DNA of 64,000 nt from Manduca sexta. Lineage: Eukaryota > Arthropoda > Insecta > Lepidoptera > Sphingidae. The stretch spans positions 3,222,600 to 3,286,599 of the forward strand of contig NC_051115.1 of assembly GCF_014839805.1 (NCBI RefSeq). The letters run 5' to 3'. Shown one piece after another: positions 1 to 10,530 of this stretch. Every line of letters begins with the position of its first letter. The first letter of the stretch is position 1. The position numbers and the translations under genes were made by a program. Below the pieces are notes generated by a model. That model was not told the DNA's origin. It made no database searches and saw nothing but the letters and a program-made list of their open reading frames with translations.

Positions 1-94
1 CTCGCAACACCGTCTACGATTTTCCCTATTACTTTTTTAGTATAAAAACTAGCCATTAAGCTAATCCAGGACTTTTTATACGATCAAAATGACC

Positions 95-308
95 CCACTG
101 TACCTGATGGTAACGTTAGTGGAGTGCAATAGAATGTCGACTGACGAGAGATTACCCCTCAGTCGACACAATTATGCCTGTTGGAACGGAATATACACAG
201 GCTGATCCCGGAACGCGACAAACATGTGCCACTATGGCGGGTTTTAACACCTTGTGTACGGTGGTCGCTATCCGGGCGGATATAAATATATCCTACCACC
301 AGAAAAAC
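95..308 (+). repeat. S3 element, nearly complete
   Basis: Runs from the conserved CCTGATGGTAA start to the CCTACCACCAG end seen in other copies at 2258, 14256, 30035 and 58955. It sits directly upstream of the Kazal-like exon. Bases 1-94 to its left show no recognisable gene or repeat. Confidence 0.7.
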
Positions 309-466
309 TGTTATTTTGGTATCTGGTATCTGTTGCTCTATTAAAGATACCCCATTAGTTTTCTACAATATCTTTAATGTACAGACATCGACCTGTTACC
401 GTTTTATTATATGTAAATTTAACAAGACATTACCAACATTTGACCAAAATGTATTTTCTTCTACAG

Positions 467-733
467 AAGCGCCAAACGAAGACATAGTTTTCATATCAGG
501 CAAAAACAATGAAAATGTAGAAACATCTAAGACAGAAAGAAATAAAGAAGCAAATATACAAAAGAAAGAGAAACCAAAGAAAAAGTTTATCGACTGCGCC
601 AATTTAGACTGTAATAACACTTTGAATTCTGTTTGCGGAGTCAAGAAAGACAACGGACAATTAAAATATAGGTTGTTTCTGAACGATTGCTATTTTAGAA
701 AAGTTAACTGCAATTTTAAATATGAAGAAAATC
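467..733 (+). CDS. Kazal-like protein, internal exon
   Basis: Acceptor TTTTCTTCTACAG ends at 466 and donor C|GTAAGTAT follows 733. The exon carries five of the six cysteines. The frame also stays open back to about 317, so the acceptor at about 387 (TTTAATGTACAG) is a possible alternative giving a longer exon. Confidence 0.65.
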
Positions 734-1504
734 GTAAGTATGGGTTTAACAAAGAGTCTGGTGAAAAGACATGATTTACTGATAGGTCTCTCATAATATG
801 TGAGAGTCCGCCTATTTCTACCGCCAAGCAATGTGTAGTCTGTTGTGTTCCAGTTAGAAAAATATTGTAGCCAGTGTAACTACTGGACATAATAATTAAC
901 ATCTCATGTCTCACACGAGCGCAGTGGAATACCAAATACTTTGTAATTCAAGGTGTTGGTGTTTTTACTGTTTATGGATCGCTTACCACCAGGCGAACGG
1001 CAAGCTCGTCTCGTCATTCAAAGCAATAAAAAGTATTACACTATATAGTTAGTTATAGACCGAACATCAGGGTAAAATTTTTGTTCCAAAAGTTATTACC
1101 AATAGTAATAAGTCGCTGTCTTATTTAATGTCCGTATGACAAGATGTCAGCGTCCTTAGACATTAATACAAAAATATATTTACAGAAAATATTCTAATAT
1201 TCGCATTAACAACGGGCAAATCATGACGTGGAACTGAAGTATTTTACATTGATGTTTTGCTATTTCACGGTAGATTGAACCATCGCATGAGCGCAAAATG
1301 TTTGTATGACAATCTTCCCAATGCGCTCTATATAATCTTACAACTCTTTGATTTCCAGGATATAAGCAAATAGAATTAGAAAGATGTAGAAATATCGCAT
1401 CTCATAACACTGAGAGACCATTTTCCTACAATCCAATGCCATTACCTCCTCCAAGACCTAGCCCAATGGACAAATCCAGGAGAAGTTTATCTTCTAGAAG
1501 GTAA
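467..1504 (+). CDS. Kazal-like domain protein, 3' part of gene (two exons)
   Basis: Coding is exon 467-733 joined to exon 1359-1504; upstream exons, including any signal peptide, lie outside the window. The joined product has an acidic-to-basic linker (a run of Lys around KKEKPKKK) and then six cysteines: C-x4-C-x7-C-x17-C-x6-C-x16-C. The x7, x6 and x16 spacings and the VCG and NDC motifs fit Kazal serine-protease-inhibitor domains, normally secreted. The C3-C4 loop is about seven residues longer than in classic Kazal domains, and the residue in the usual P1 position is Asn, so inhibition of trypsin-like enzymes is doubtful (inference). The tail is Pro/Arg/Ser-rich and ends with a TAA. The reading frame is kept exactly across the intron, which argues that this is a real gene. 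I do not recognise the specific gene. It could also be a pseudogene; expression data would decide. Confidence 0.65.
780..1030 (+). repeat. S2 element in Kazal-like gene intron
   Basis: Begins with the GGTCTCTCATA...TGTGAGAGTCC hairpin-like start and ends CATTCAAAGCAATAAAA, as in copies at 7824, 51213 and 60413. Confidence 0.75.
1045..1350 (+). repeat. K element in Kazal-like gene intron
   Basis: Shares TAGTTAGTTATAGACC near one end and GTAGATTGAACCATCGCATG near the other with copies at 9808, 11942 and 24022. It ends only a few bases before the intron's polypyrimidine tract. Confidence 0.6.
1359..1504 (+). CDS. Kazal-like protein, terminal exon
   Basis: Acceptor TTGATTTCCAG ends at 1358. The split Arg codon completes cleanly and the frame runs 47 further codons to TAA at 1502-1504. 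It provides the sixth cysteine (ELERC) and a Pro-rich, Arg/Ser-rich tail. The stop overlaps a possible donor (AAG|GTAACA), so a further exon cannot be excluded. Confidence 0.6.
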
Positions 1505-1564
1505 CAGATTTCATCTTAGTCAGCTCTTGTATTCAAGCGACACTATTTAACTATTGTTTATGCG

Positions 1565-2110
1565 GAGTCAGCAAAGTGAGTCTCTGCACCTGATGGAAGT
1601 GGAGTCCAGATAGCGACTGACGAGAGATGATTACCCTCAGACTCATGCCGGCTTGTTTGAAGGAGTTAATTCTAGCCTTTTCTACTTTTGCCTTTTACGA
1701 CAGGCAGGGGATACCGTGGTGGAATTCTCCAAACGCCCCCAGTCCACAGGTTGGGAGACGCCGGTCAGTCGTCCCGGCGCCTCCTACGTCTCCTCTGGCG
1801 GCGGGAGGGATCCTCCCTCCCCCGATCCCTCTCGGCACCCTCCTTTTGCGAGATGACCACCTTACAGAAGTGTGGCACCGCTCGCCAGGACCTCTGGCTG
1901 CCGACTATGGAAGCGAACACGACCTGCAGCGAAAGATCTCCTCTGAAAGAGATGACTACCCTTAGTTAACCCATTCTAGCCAGTTTGAAGGACATACACA
2001 GGCTGATAATAGAAGGCAAGCATGTAGGCTACTCTGGAAGGTTTTAACACCTTGTGTACGCTTGGTATCTGGGCGAAATCAAAATATTTTGCTGGTAGGA
2101 TATTCATGAG
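1565..2110 (+). repeat. S3-related composite with GC-rich LINE-like core
   Basis: Left part (1580-1645) and right part (1980-2090) match S3, including GCACCTGATGG, GACTGACGAGAGATGATTA and TTTTAACACCTTGTGTACG. The middle (about 1690-1960) is GC-rich and contains CAGGCAGGGGATACCGTGG, which recurs inverted at about 31142-31165. It probably lies in the 3'UTR of the Kazal-like gene. The short open frames here are repeat shadows. Confidence 0.5.
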
Positions 2111-2253
2111 ATTTTGACTCTCATTATAAGATCCCAAGATACAGACATAACCTAGTTTGGGGACCCCCGATAATTATTGTAATGCTTAACTAAGATATGC
2201 AAATTATTGTTTAAGCAATTCTTAATGTTAGTATTTCTGTGTTCTTTTGTTGC

Positions 2254-2259
2254 AATAAA
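2254..2259 (+). promoter_or_regulatory. candidate polyadenylation signal of the Kazal-like gene
   Basis: AATAAA followed by a GT-rich stretch (GTTGTTATTTT), about 750 bases after the stop at 1504. If used, the 3'UTR would include the S3 composite. Position-based inference only. Confidence 0.3.
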
Positions 2260-2478
2260 GTTGTTATTTTATATCCGCCCAGATAGTGACCACCATACAA
2301 GGTGTTAAAACTCGCCATAGTGGCCCACGTGCTTCGCGTTCCGGGATCAGCCTGTGTATATCTGATTCCAACAGGCATGATTGTGTCGACTGAGGGGTAA
2401 TCTCTCGTCAGTCTACTCTATTGGACCCCACTCCACTTACTATCAGGTGCAGAGGCAAAGGTCACATTGTCTAGTATA
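2258..2478 (-). repeat. S3 element, reverse
   Basis: Reverse copy of the 95-308 element, with ATATCCGCCCAGATAG at one side and CCACTTACTATCAGGTGCAG at the other. Confidence 0.7.
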
Positions 2479-2589
2479 AAAAAGTCTAGTGACAGAATAT
2501 ACGTGAAAAAATTGTGCTCTAGTCTTCCCTTTGCCTACCTTTTAGGAATAAAAGTAGTTTGTTTATGTGCGTCACTACATTGTACGTTT

Positions 2590-2775
2590 TTATCATGATC
2601 ATGATCATCAACATCATCATCACGATCATCATCACGACCACGACCATCATCATCATTATTATCATCATCCACAACCCGTAGAGTCCCACTGCTAAGTGAA
2701 GGCCTCCCTCATTTCGTGCCACCTTTTCGGTCTCAAGCTTATCTCATCCATTCGACTTGTGATTCTTACAACGTT
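2590..2775 (-). mobile_element. RTE-like LINE 3' fragment with (ATG)n tail
   Basis: Contains ATC/ATG microsatellite followed by a conserved block (GTAGAGTCCCACTGCTAAG ... CACCTTTTCGGTCTC). The same arrangement occurs at 20457-20590. On the - strand it reads as an LWMM-ending short ORF followed by an ATG repeat, typical of truncated RTE-type tails. Bases 2776-3004 show nothing recognisable. Confidence 0.5.
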
Positions 2776-3004
2776 CTTTAAACTGTTGGTAATCTTCTAG
2801 GTCTTTAAGCATAGGTGTAGATGGAAGGTATTGTTCCCATACCTGCCCTATATCCTGCCCAGATAATTACGATCCAGAATGTGCCGTATCCAGCTCGGGA
2901 GAGAGACGAGTTTTCGTTAACCATTGTGAAATGGATTTGAATTCATGTTTTTATAATGTTGGTAAGGGGTTTTTGATTCTTTATGTTTACGATAATGTTA
3001 GATA

Positions 3005-3296
3005 TAATAATATCTGCCCTGTATTATATACTGTCCCACTGCACGGGCCTCCTCTACTACTGAGATTAGGCCTTAGTCCACCACGCTGGCCTAGTGCGGA
3101 TGGGTAGACTTCACACACCCTCGAAAATTCCTATAGAGAACTTCTCAGGTATGCAGGTTTCCTCACGATGTTTTCCTTCACCGTTAAAGCAAGCGATAAT
3201 TCACAAATACACACATAACTTTAGAAAAGTCAGAGGTGTGTGGCCTTGGGATTTGAAACTGCAGACATTCACCTCGGTAGTCCGTTCCACAATCTG
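3005..3296 (-). mobile_element. S1 tRNA-derived SINE, reverse
   Basis: Near-complete reverse copy: tail side GCCCTGTATTATATACTG, then ATGTTTTCCTTCACCGTTAAAG, then a degenerate tRNA-like head ending GTCCGTTCCACAA. Confidence 0.75.
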
Positions 3297-3497
3297 AATG
3301 TTGGATATCGAAATAAAATTATTTTGCGGTTTTTATAGCATTTTTTTCTACTTTCTTCCGACATTAAGATCCGGTGATGGGCTGATTGCTAAACACCCGT
3401 CTTAATATCACATCTCTAGTTCAAACAAACATTGCAAAGTGATACACATGTGCCAATTAATCTATGAAAATACAGCAATTCCCGATGCATATTATTA

Positions 3498-3742
3498 TTA
3501 GCTATTGCTCGCGCCTTGCCCGCGTGAAGTAGTTTTCCGGGTTTTTTTTCCGACTTCCTCGATATGTATCATTATATTGTGACCAAATTACACAAAATCA
3601 TTATAAATTGTAGCCTATGTGTTAGTCTAATGTATAACCAATATTACTGTAAAGTTTTATCCAAATCCGTTCAGTAGTTTTTTCGTGAAAGATGAACAAA
3701 CATACATCCTCACAAACTTTCGCATTTATAATATTAGTAGGA
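3498..3742 (-). mobile_element. H3 Helitron-like element
   Basis: Read on the - strand it starts TCCTACTAATATTATAAATG and ends with a GC-rich hairpin region (CGGGCAAGGCGCGAGC) and a CTAA-type end. A second partial copy is in lipase intron 1 at 43745. Confidence 0.6.
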
Positions 3743-3756
3743 TGCGTTATTTTTAA

Positions 3757-3960
3757 CCGATTTCAAAAAAAGGAGGTTATCAATTCGACGTGATTTTTTA
3801 TTAGTTACCTCAGAACTCGCTCATTTATGAACCGATTTGGGAAATCCTTTTTTTATTCGAAAGAATATCTCTCCAGATTGCAATTTTAATTAGGCAACGA
3901 CTCCAAAATTGGTATCCAATATATACCTGATATATGAAATTATTTTTTGGTTTTTGAAGG
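3757..3960. repeat. X repeat
   Basis: Contains AAAAAAGGAGGTTATCAATTCG and CTCAGAACTCGCTCATTTATG. The same block occurs inside K elements at 9925-10065 and 12070-12225, in part at 28568, and at 60835-61000. Confidence 0.55.
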
Positions 3961-4910
3961 CGGTTTAATGTTTTGTTAAAATTATTTTTGATATACCACT
4001 GGTACCAAACAATATTTTTCAGTGTGGCACAGAAGACCTCTCTCAGAGTGCGTGGGAGGGAAGAAGGCGGACATGAGACAGAACAGAGGGTTTATTAGCT
4101 GGATGCAGCGAGTGGGCATCGTTGACAAGAGAGGAAGACTGGTTTTGACGTAAACATCAGCAGAACCGGCTCCGCACCTACTGGTCCCCTGAAATTCGTA
4201 CCCTGTGCTCACTAGTCCCCTGTAATATTTTTAGTGCCTACTGGTCCCCTCCTATAGAGTAGTTTTTTTGAGCTCTTTGACTGTTCTACAATCGCGTAAT
4301 AAAGGCTCAAATAAAATACATTAAATTTGTATAAGTATTTATTACAAATCACAGTTAATTAAAGAATTAAAATCAGTCTTATTAGTAAATTCAATTTCTT
4401 CCCTTCCATTCCACTTTTTAGTGCCTAAAAGTTTGTCTACTTTAAACTACACTCTCATAAACACAAAAAAATCTTTATGGGATAACTACGTTATGCTGCT
4501 ATTTTATACTGGTTGAAGTGTCCCTAAGACACTATGTTTTTAATGTAATCGTAATAATTATTCTCATATTTAAGGCAATTCAATTGTATTTTTCGGTAAC
4601 TCAGTTGTTTTTCATACTAAATATGAATAATTTCATACATAATTATGGTCACGGAGAGATTGAAAGTAAGACCATGAAAACTGCAAAGTCTCATGAAAAA
4701 AACCGCGACAAAATCCGAAAAAAATGTTTAAATTTAATGTCTAACATTCGCGTAAACATAAGAAATCATTGGGCTTTGTAATATTTTGCCGGCGCGTGTT
4801 CCTTCCTGTAATCTTGGGTCCTTCTGTCATAGAAGAAGCATCTTAACAAGACAGCATGATTTTGTCAAAAGGCATGAGATAGCCATCTGATGATATCATT
4901 ATCCCTCGAC
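3961..4910. other. unassigned interval
   Basis: No gene recognised. 4030-4160 is relatively GC-rich without a convincing frame. 4171-4245 carries three spaced copies of CTACTGGTCCCCT or a one-base variant. 4680-4770 matches the Q repeat tail (GTCTAACATTCGCGTAA), shared with 20220 and 56060. The rest is AT-rich. Confidence 0.4.
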
Positions 4911-4925
4911 AAGCCAACAGACAGA

Positions 4926-5190
4926 ATGGCGATACGAGCTTGCCCTTCGCCTGATGGTAAGCGATACGATCCATAAACAGTAGATCCAACACCTTGAATT
5001 ACAAAGTATTGTTTGGTATTCCACTGCGCTCGTCTGAGACTTGAGATGTTAATTATTATGTCCAGTAGTTACACTGGCTACAATGTTCAAACCTACAACA
5101 GTGACTACACACTGCTTGACAGAAATAGACATTGCCGTGGTACCCAAGGCAGACTCTCACATATGAGAGACCTACCACACATATACACTG
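4926..5190 (-). repeat. S2 element, reverse
   Basis: Reads GAGCTTGCCCTTCGCCTGATGG at the left and CATATGAGAGACCTACCAC at the right. Confidence 0.7.
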
Positions 5191-5443
5191 ACGGACTCAT
5201 AAACTGCATCAAAGTTCAAGATTACTTGCGATTTAATATTTTTGATAAGTATGCTAACTTTTGAGATTACATTAAATGAAAATGTCGAAACTGTCTGTTA
5301 ATCATAAAAAACAAACAGTAATTCAAAATAAAACTGTAGTAAAAGATAAAATTATAAGCGGGAAAATAAAATGCATGAATTTTCTCAAATTCGTGTGTTA
5401 TTAGAGTAAAGTTTGAAATTTACTTTTTTCATATACACAGGAT

Positions 5444-5545
5444 ATACACAGGCTGATCCCGGAACGCGATACACGTGGACCACTATGGGTTTTAACACCT
5501 TGTGTTTTGTCGCTATCCAGGTCATATCTATATCCTATCACCAAC
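5444..5545 (+). repeat. S3 element, 5'-truncated
   Basis: Begins within the element at ATATACACAGGCTGATCCC and continues to the CCTATCACCAAC end. Confidence 0.6.
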
Positions 5546-5798
5546 AAAAGTCTATTGCATCCCGTTTCTGTGACTATGCAATTCGTCACCCCTCCAAGTA
5601 ACGTCCAGTAAATGCATAAAATATCGCTTAAGAGGAGAGACGATAAGTCCAATTAGAATTTAAAATTAGACTTAAACAAACTTAACGGGATGTTTTTATT
5701 AAAATGTAGCAGTATTGTACGCCGTGTTGATGTCTCGGGTAGCCATTATTGTGCCCGATATATCGATGTAATATCAGCCGTGTATTATATACTACGAA

Positions 5799-6140
5799 GC
5801 GACGATAGCCTAGTTGGGTGTGGAACGGACTGCCAAGACGAATGTACGCAGGTTCAAATCCCAAGGGCACACACCTCTGACTGTTCTAAAAAATCATGTG
5901 TCTATTCTTTGTGATTTCGAAGAAATCGTTCGCTTTAACGGTGAAGGAAAACATCATAAGGAAACCTGCACATCTGAGAAGTTCTCTATAGGAATTTCGA
6001 AGGTTTGTGAAGTCTACCAATGCGCACTAGGCCAGCGTGGTGGACTAAGGCCTAATCCCTCTCAGTAGTAGAGGAGGCCCGTGCAGCAGTGGGCAAGTAT
6101 ATAATACAGGGCTGATATTATTATTTTATTATTATTATAT
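5799..6140 (+). mobile_element. S1 SINE, complete with tRNA-like promoter
   Basis: tRNA-like head contains an A-box-like TAGCCTAGTTGGGTG and a B-box-like GGTTCAAATCC, followed by the S1 body and a TTATTATTTTATTATTATTA tail. A reverse S1 scrap abuts it at 5768-5793. Short frames here are not genes. Confidence 0.8.
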
Positions 6141-6215
6141 ACTGTCCCACTGCGAAGGCCTCCTGCACTGAGAGGGATTAGGCCTTAGACCACTCTGGCC
6201 CAGTGGTAGCTATCT
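6136..6215 (-). mobile_element. S1 SINE fragment, reverse
   Basis: Tail-side fragment (ACTGTCCCACTGCG to CCTTAGACCACTC), in opposite orientation to and directly touching the preceding S1, so their AT-rich tails meet. Confidence 0.6.
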
Positions 6216-6262
6216 GGGCGGACATAAAATATATCTTACACAAACTTCCTTTTTATTATATA

Positions 6263-6539
6263 CTAGCTGACCCGACAGATGTTGTCCCGTCTTAACTATG
6301 TATGCACGCGCGCATTCTGTCAATCGCTGACAGTTATTTCAAACAATTGACAGTTATATACAATTAATGTTTTCGTTAAGTTTTCTTAAATTTTCTAATT
6401 TTCGACGCAATTTTTTTTCACAAGAACCTTCTCCTGACAATAACAAACACAACAAAAAAATAATAGTTAAAATCGGTCCAGCCGTTCACGCGTGATGGCG
6501 TGACCAAGCGAAATAGGGATTCATTTTTATATATATAGA
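6263..6539 (-). mobile_element. H1 Helitron-like element, complete
   Basis: On the - strand it starts TCTATATATATAAAAATG and ends GTCAGCTAG, with a short inverted pair shortly before the CTAG. Flanks are consistent with insertion between A and T. No Rep/helicase ORF, so non-autonomous. The Helitron assignment rests on end structure only. Confidence 0.65.
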
Positions 6540-6767
6540 TTTCTTCACCTAAACTTAAAGATAAAACTCCCAAAAAAGACAATGGCCGCTAATAAATGAA
6601 TATTCATGCTATTAAAATTCAAAGATTTGTTAAGTCGGAAGAGATTTTATGCAAATCCAAAGACGAGGTATTGTTCTTGGGACTTTCAAAACTGTTTTTA
6701 AAATATACTCTAAAGAAACTGAAATTATGCTGTATTTTTAAATACAAATATAAATTCTTTATTGCAG

Positions 6768-6893
6768 AATAATATCAGCCCTGTATTATATACTGTCCCA
6801 CTGCTGAGCACGGGCCTCCTCTACTACTGAGAGGGATTAGGCCTTAGTCCACCACGCTGTAGTGCGGATTGGTACATTTCACACACAACGCAA
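6768..6893 (-). mobile_element. S1 SINE fragment, reverse
   Basis: Tail and body portion only, ending at TTGGTACATTTCACACAC where the M2 element begins. Confidence 0.65.
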
Positions 6894-6896
6894 TAT

Positions 6897-7138
6897 TTGA
6901 AGATTTTTGGTCCCCCTTCAAGAATTATGTAACTCTAAGATTATATTTTTTTCTAATATTCACAATTATGTTACGCAAAGTACCCGAAAGTCGCTAAAAT
7001 ACATTTGTTATTGTTTTAAAAAAAAAAAATGTTACATAACGTTGTACGAACCCCCTCCCGCGCCTGTTACGCATCGTAACGTGTTACAAGACACCCCCCC
7101 CCCCCTAAATTGTGTTACGTAATACTTGAACGGCCCCT
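6897..7138. mobile_element. M2 TIR element, one end truncated
   Basis: Retains the end TTACGTAATACTTGAACGG plus CCCC before TTA. The left TIR is missing. Contains a C-homopolymer at about 7093-7105. Compare the intact copy at 12833-13113. Confidence 0.6.
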
Positions 7139-7479
7139 TATCAGCACTGAGCCTGAAATTTGTACCCAATATGGCAATAGTAGTACATAATAGTCCATTT
7201 AATGTGTAATTGTTACAATGAACACTGCAAGGAGTTGGATATATTTCACCAGAGTATTTACCACTTTAAAACAATAATACAAATTTTAAAACTACTTTAA
7301 AATTTATATCTTGTTTGTACCTTTATCATTTTAATTAAAATTTAGCGATACTATTTGAATGTTGTGCGCGTGTTTTATCGGTACAAATTTTAAAATGTTA
7401 TTATGTATACCTACTGTATATTAGATGATTAAGTATCTTTGTACATTGCTTCTGTGCCTAATAAATAAATAAAAAAATA
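7139..7479. other. unassigned, possible LINE tail at its end
   Basis: AT-rich, no gene. It ends with TGTGCCTAATAAATAAATAA at about 7452-7471, which looks like a LINE 3' end, but no coding sequence is attached. Confidence 0.35.
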
Positions 7480-7575
7480 GACTCGCCTATCACATCATGG
7501 GACGCAACACGGGCGAAAAGTAACCCTGGTTTCACTTCTGCCTACCCCCTCGGACATAAAAGCGAGATGTATGTA
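7480..7575 (+). mobile_element. S5 SINE tail fragment
   Basis: Matches the 3' part of S5: CGCCTATCACATCATGGGACG ... CTGCCTACCCCCTCGG ... GATGTATGTATA. The tRNA-like head is absent. 7576-7823 shows nothing recognisable. Confidence 0.6.
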
Positions 7576-7823
7576 TATTAAACTAAATAAATTTAACATC
7601 ATAATGTAGCTATATTTCATCTTAGGTCATGCACTTAACGCCTAATGCACTAATGGATGCTAAAAGGCTAGGCATTAGCTTCCAGTCTAAACCTAGGACA
7701 TCGACATTTATAATGCATGGCGGTTAGTCTGATAGTAACGGTCAAAATTACTGTTACTTTTGCTAAAGTTGACATAATACTGTTTAAAGATTTTATCGCA
7801 CTGTTATATTATAATTTGTACTG

Positions 7824-8102
7824 TTGGTAGGTCTTTCATATGTGAGAGTCCGCCTGGGCACCAACGCTATGTCTATTTCTGATGCCAACCAGCAGTGTGT
7901 AGTCACTGTTGTGTTCCGGTTTGAAGGATTTTAGCAAGTGTTACTACTGGATATAATGAGACTTAATATCTCATGTCTCAGACGAGCGCAGTGGAATACC
8001 AAACAACACTTTGTAATTCAAGTTTGTATTTCTACTGATTACGGATCGCTTACCATAAGGCGAACGGCAAGCTCGTCTCGTCATTCAAAGCAACACAAAA
8101 AA
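7824..8102 (+). repeat. S2 element, full length
   Basis: From GGTAGGTCTTTCATATGTG to CATTCAAAGCAACACAAAA. It is followed by a Q-like scrap (TCTCCCGACGTTTCCAAGG) at 8105-8160. Confidence 0.75.
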
Positions 8103-8169
8103 ATATCTCCCGACGTTTCCAAGGCTTTGCTGCCTTCATGTTCATGGAGGAACTGTCTTTCACTGAAGG

Positions 8170-8312
8170 TTTCCAAATGTTTCCCTGCACCGTTTAGAAA
8201 GCGATAATTCACAAATACACATAATTTTAGAAAAGTCACAGTGTGTTTAGGTTTTGAATGCGGACATTCGTCTCGGCAGTCCATTCCACACCCAACTAGG
8301 CTATCGCATGAA
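8170..8312 (-). mobile_element. S1 SINE head fragment, reverse
   Basis: Covers the body/head half (CACCGTTTAGAAAGCGATAA to CACCCAACTAGGCTATCGC). Confidence 0.65.
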
Positions 8313-8445
8313 TAGACTAAGATTTGAGTACAGACAAACAATGTTATAATAGCTATTTATATTTATTTAGATTACCTTTAAACAAACGTTATCAATTACA
8401 TGTAATTAAGGGCACGAATAGTTGTAATTTATACTTCTATACTAT

Positions 8446-8700
8446 TATATAAAGCTGAAGAGTTTGTTTGATCGCGCTAATCTCAGGAACTACTGGTTCG
8501 AATTGAAACATTCTTTTAGTGTTGGATAGACTATTCATCGAGGAAGGATATTGGCTATATAACATCACGCTATGACCGATAGCGGAGCATTAAAAATGTT
8601 GCAAAAACGCAGAAAATTTATTCCTTTTGAGAGCTTCTGTTGTGTGCGCTGCGTAAACGGTTAAAGTTACGCAAAAACTATGTATGACGGTATTGTTCCT
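8446..8700 (+). mobile_element. H2 Helitron-like element, 3'-truncated
   Basis: Starts TCTATACTATTATATAAAGC, then the CTCAGGAACTACTGGTTCG and CACGCTATGACC blocks. It breaks off where M1 sequence begins. H2 resembles published lepidopteran Helitron ends such as Lep1 (from memory). Confidence 0.6.
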
Positions 8701-8966
8701 TTGTAGTTTAATGCGAATATGGCGTGTGCGTGGGTGTATTTCTGACTGAAAGTATGATGTTGCCACTGCAACGAATTCCCTTAGAGCAGTAGTAGTGGCA
8801 TTAGGGCGTGTAAAATTGAAATTACTTTTTATTATTATTTATTTTGTTCGAAACATACACTTTTTTATTTTACATCTACGGCTCAAGTAACTTATTGTAG
8901 TGTTATTTTGAAGTAGATAAGTATGTGGTTTCATTTAGTAACGCGATGTAAAAATGACCTTGTATA
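8697..8966 (+). mobile_element. M1 TIR element, 5'-truncated
   Basis: Starts internally at TTTGTAGTTTAATGCGAATA and reaches the right TIR (GTGGTTTCATTTAGTAACG ... GACCTTGTA). Confidence 0.65.
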
Positions 8967-8969
8967 TTA

Positions 8970-9110
8970 TAAAAAACTCCAAAAACTACCCAACGAATAT
9001 CTATGAAATTTGGTATGGAGATAGTTTGCGACCTTGGGAAGAACATCCAGACTTTTTATACCGGGAAATCTCTTTGACGAGGGCCAAGACCCGAACATAA
9101 CCTAGGCTTT
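8970..9110 (+). mobile_element. H2-related fragment
   Basis: Contains AAAACTACCCAACGAAT and GAAATTTGGTATGGAGATAG, blocks shared with the H2 copies at 22365 and 51495. 9111-9330 is AT-rich with nothing recognisable. Confidence 0.45.
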
Positions 9111-9330
9111 TGTAAAAGAGAATTACATGAATTCAAATCTTACTAATTGCGCAATATTTTTGTTTATATAAAACATGATTGTATTTTTATTAATTTTATT
9201 CCCATCTTAATATTATAAGTGAATGTGCGGATCTAACTACGTGTGAGAAAACGATTGCTGCGTAACAAATTATACAAATTATAAATAGACGCGACACACA
9301 GCTCTAGCGGATGGCTTGCTTGGTTACAAT

Positions 9331-9603
9331 ATAACGCCTGTATTCATAAACGTTATTTATCTAAGGATAGAGCATTGCTGTGATAACAAGTTTGTTTCAG
9401 TGCTGACGGCATGGCAGCCTTCGCAGTGCGTAGACGTAGGGCCGTTGTGATTGGCTAATATTGAGATACAACTTGAATATAGCTGTCAGATAAACAAAGC
9501 TGAACAAAAAGCAAGCTGTTAGATAAACAAAGCTGAGAAACAGACTTGTTATCACAGCAATGCTCCGTCCTTCGATAAATAATGTTTATAAATATGGGCA
9601 TAA
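9331..9603. mobile_element. M3 foldback element, degenerate copy
   Basis: Inverted ends TTCATAAACGTTATTTATCT and its diverged complement near 9575-9595, with TGTGATAACAAG repeated inverted inside. Compare the clean copy at 49869-50128. Confidence 0.6.
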
Positions 9604-9790
9604 GAGTTCTTAGATTATATAGAGTGGACATTGGGAAGATTGTCATACAAACATTTTGCGCTCATGCAATGGTTCAATCTGCCGTGATATAGCAAAACAC
9701 CAATGTAAAATACTTCATATATTTTTAGTTTTCCGTGTGACAAGATTTCAGCGTACTTATATATTAATACAAAAATAACATATTTGCACA
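9604..9790 (-). repeat. K element, partial, reverse
   Basis: Reads ATTATATAGAGTGGACATTGG then GGTTCAATCTGCCGTG, and stops near CAAGATTTCAGCGTAC. Confidence 0.5.
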
Positions 9791-9807
9791 AAATATACCT
9801 AGTTAGC

Positions 9808-10225
9808 TATAGACCAAACATCAGGACGAATGTGCTCCAAAAGTTATTACCAATTGGTAATAAGTCGTTTAATTGACATGTCCGTATGACAAGATGTCAG
9901 CGTCCTTATATAGTAAAAAAAAATATAAGACTCTCGAATAAAAAAATATTTTTTCAAATTAGTTCATAAATGAGCGAGGTCTTAGGTAACAAACATAAAA
10001 AAAATAACATTCACGTTGAATAGATAACCTCCTCCTTTTTTGAAGTCCGTTAAAACAAAAATAACATATTTACAGTCAATATGCTATGGGCATTAAAAAC
10101 ATGCAAATTACGATATAGAAAAATATGAAGTATTTTACATTGGTGTTTTACTATTTCACTGTAGATTGAACCATCGCATGAGCGCAAAATTTTTGTATAA
10201 CAATCTTTAATGCACTCTAAATAAT
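9808..10225 (+). repeat. K element containing an X block
   Basis: K sequence (TAGTTAGCTATAGACC ... AGATTGAACCATCGCATGAG) interrupted at about 9925-10065 by X (AAATGAGCGAGGTCTTAGG ... CTCCTCCTTTTTTGAAG). The copy at 11942 carries X at the same place. Confidence 0.6.
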
Positions 10226-10336
10226 CTTAAAACTCTTTGGTTATTCTACAACTTGGTTTATCTGTACGGTAAACATCTAAATAAATTTAGCATTTGATTG
10301 TAAGAAGCAAAAATGTTCACAATCTTTCTTATTTAT

Positions 10337-10530
10337 ATATCAGCCCTGTATTATATACTTGCCCACTGCTGAGCACGGGCCTCCTCTACTACTGAGAGGG
10401 ATTAGGCCTTAGTCCACCACGCTGTAGTGCGGGTTGGTAGACTTCACACACCTTCAAAATTCCTATAGAAAACTCAGGTATGCAGGTTTCCTCACGATGT
10501 TTTCCTTCACAGTTAAAGCATAATTCACAA
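10337..10530 (-). mobile_element. S1 SINE, head-truncated, reverse
   Basis: Tail through the CTTCACAGTTAAAGC block; the tRNA-like head is missing. Confidence 0.7.

Noticed and set aside
1627..1969. Three overlapping forward ORFs of 67-112 codons
   Set aside because: They lie in the GC-rich core of an S3-related composite, in all three frames at once, with no domain.
2590..2672. ATC/ATG microsatellite read as a Met-rich peptide
   Set aside because: Simple repeat at the tail of a truncated RTE-like LINE; a similar arrangement recurs at 20457.
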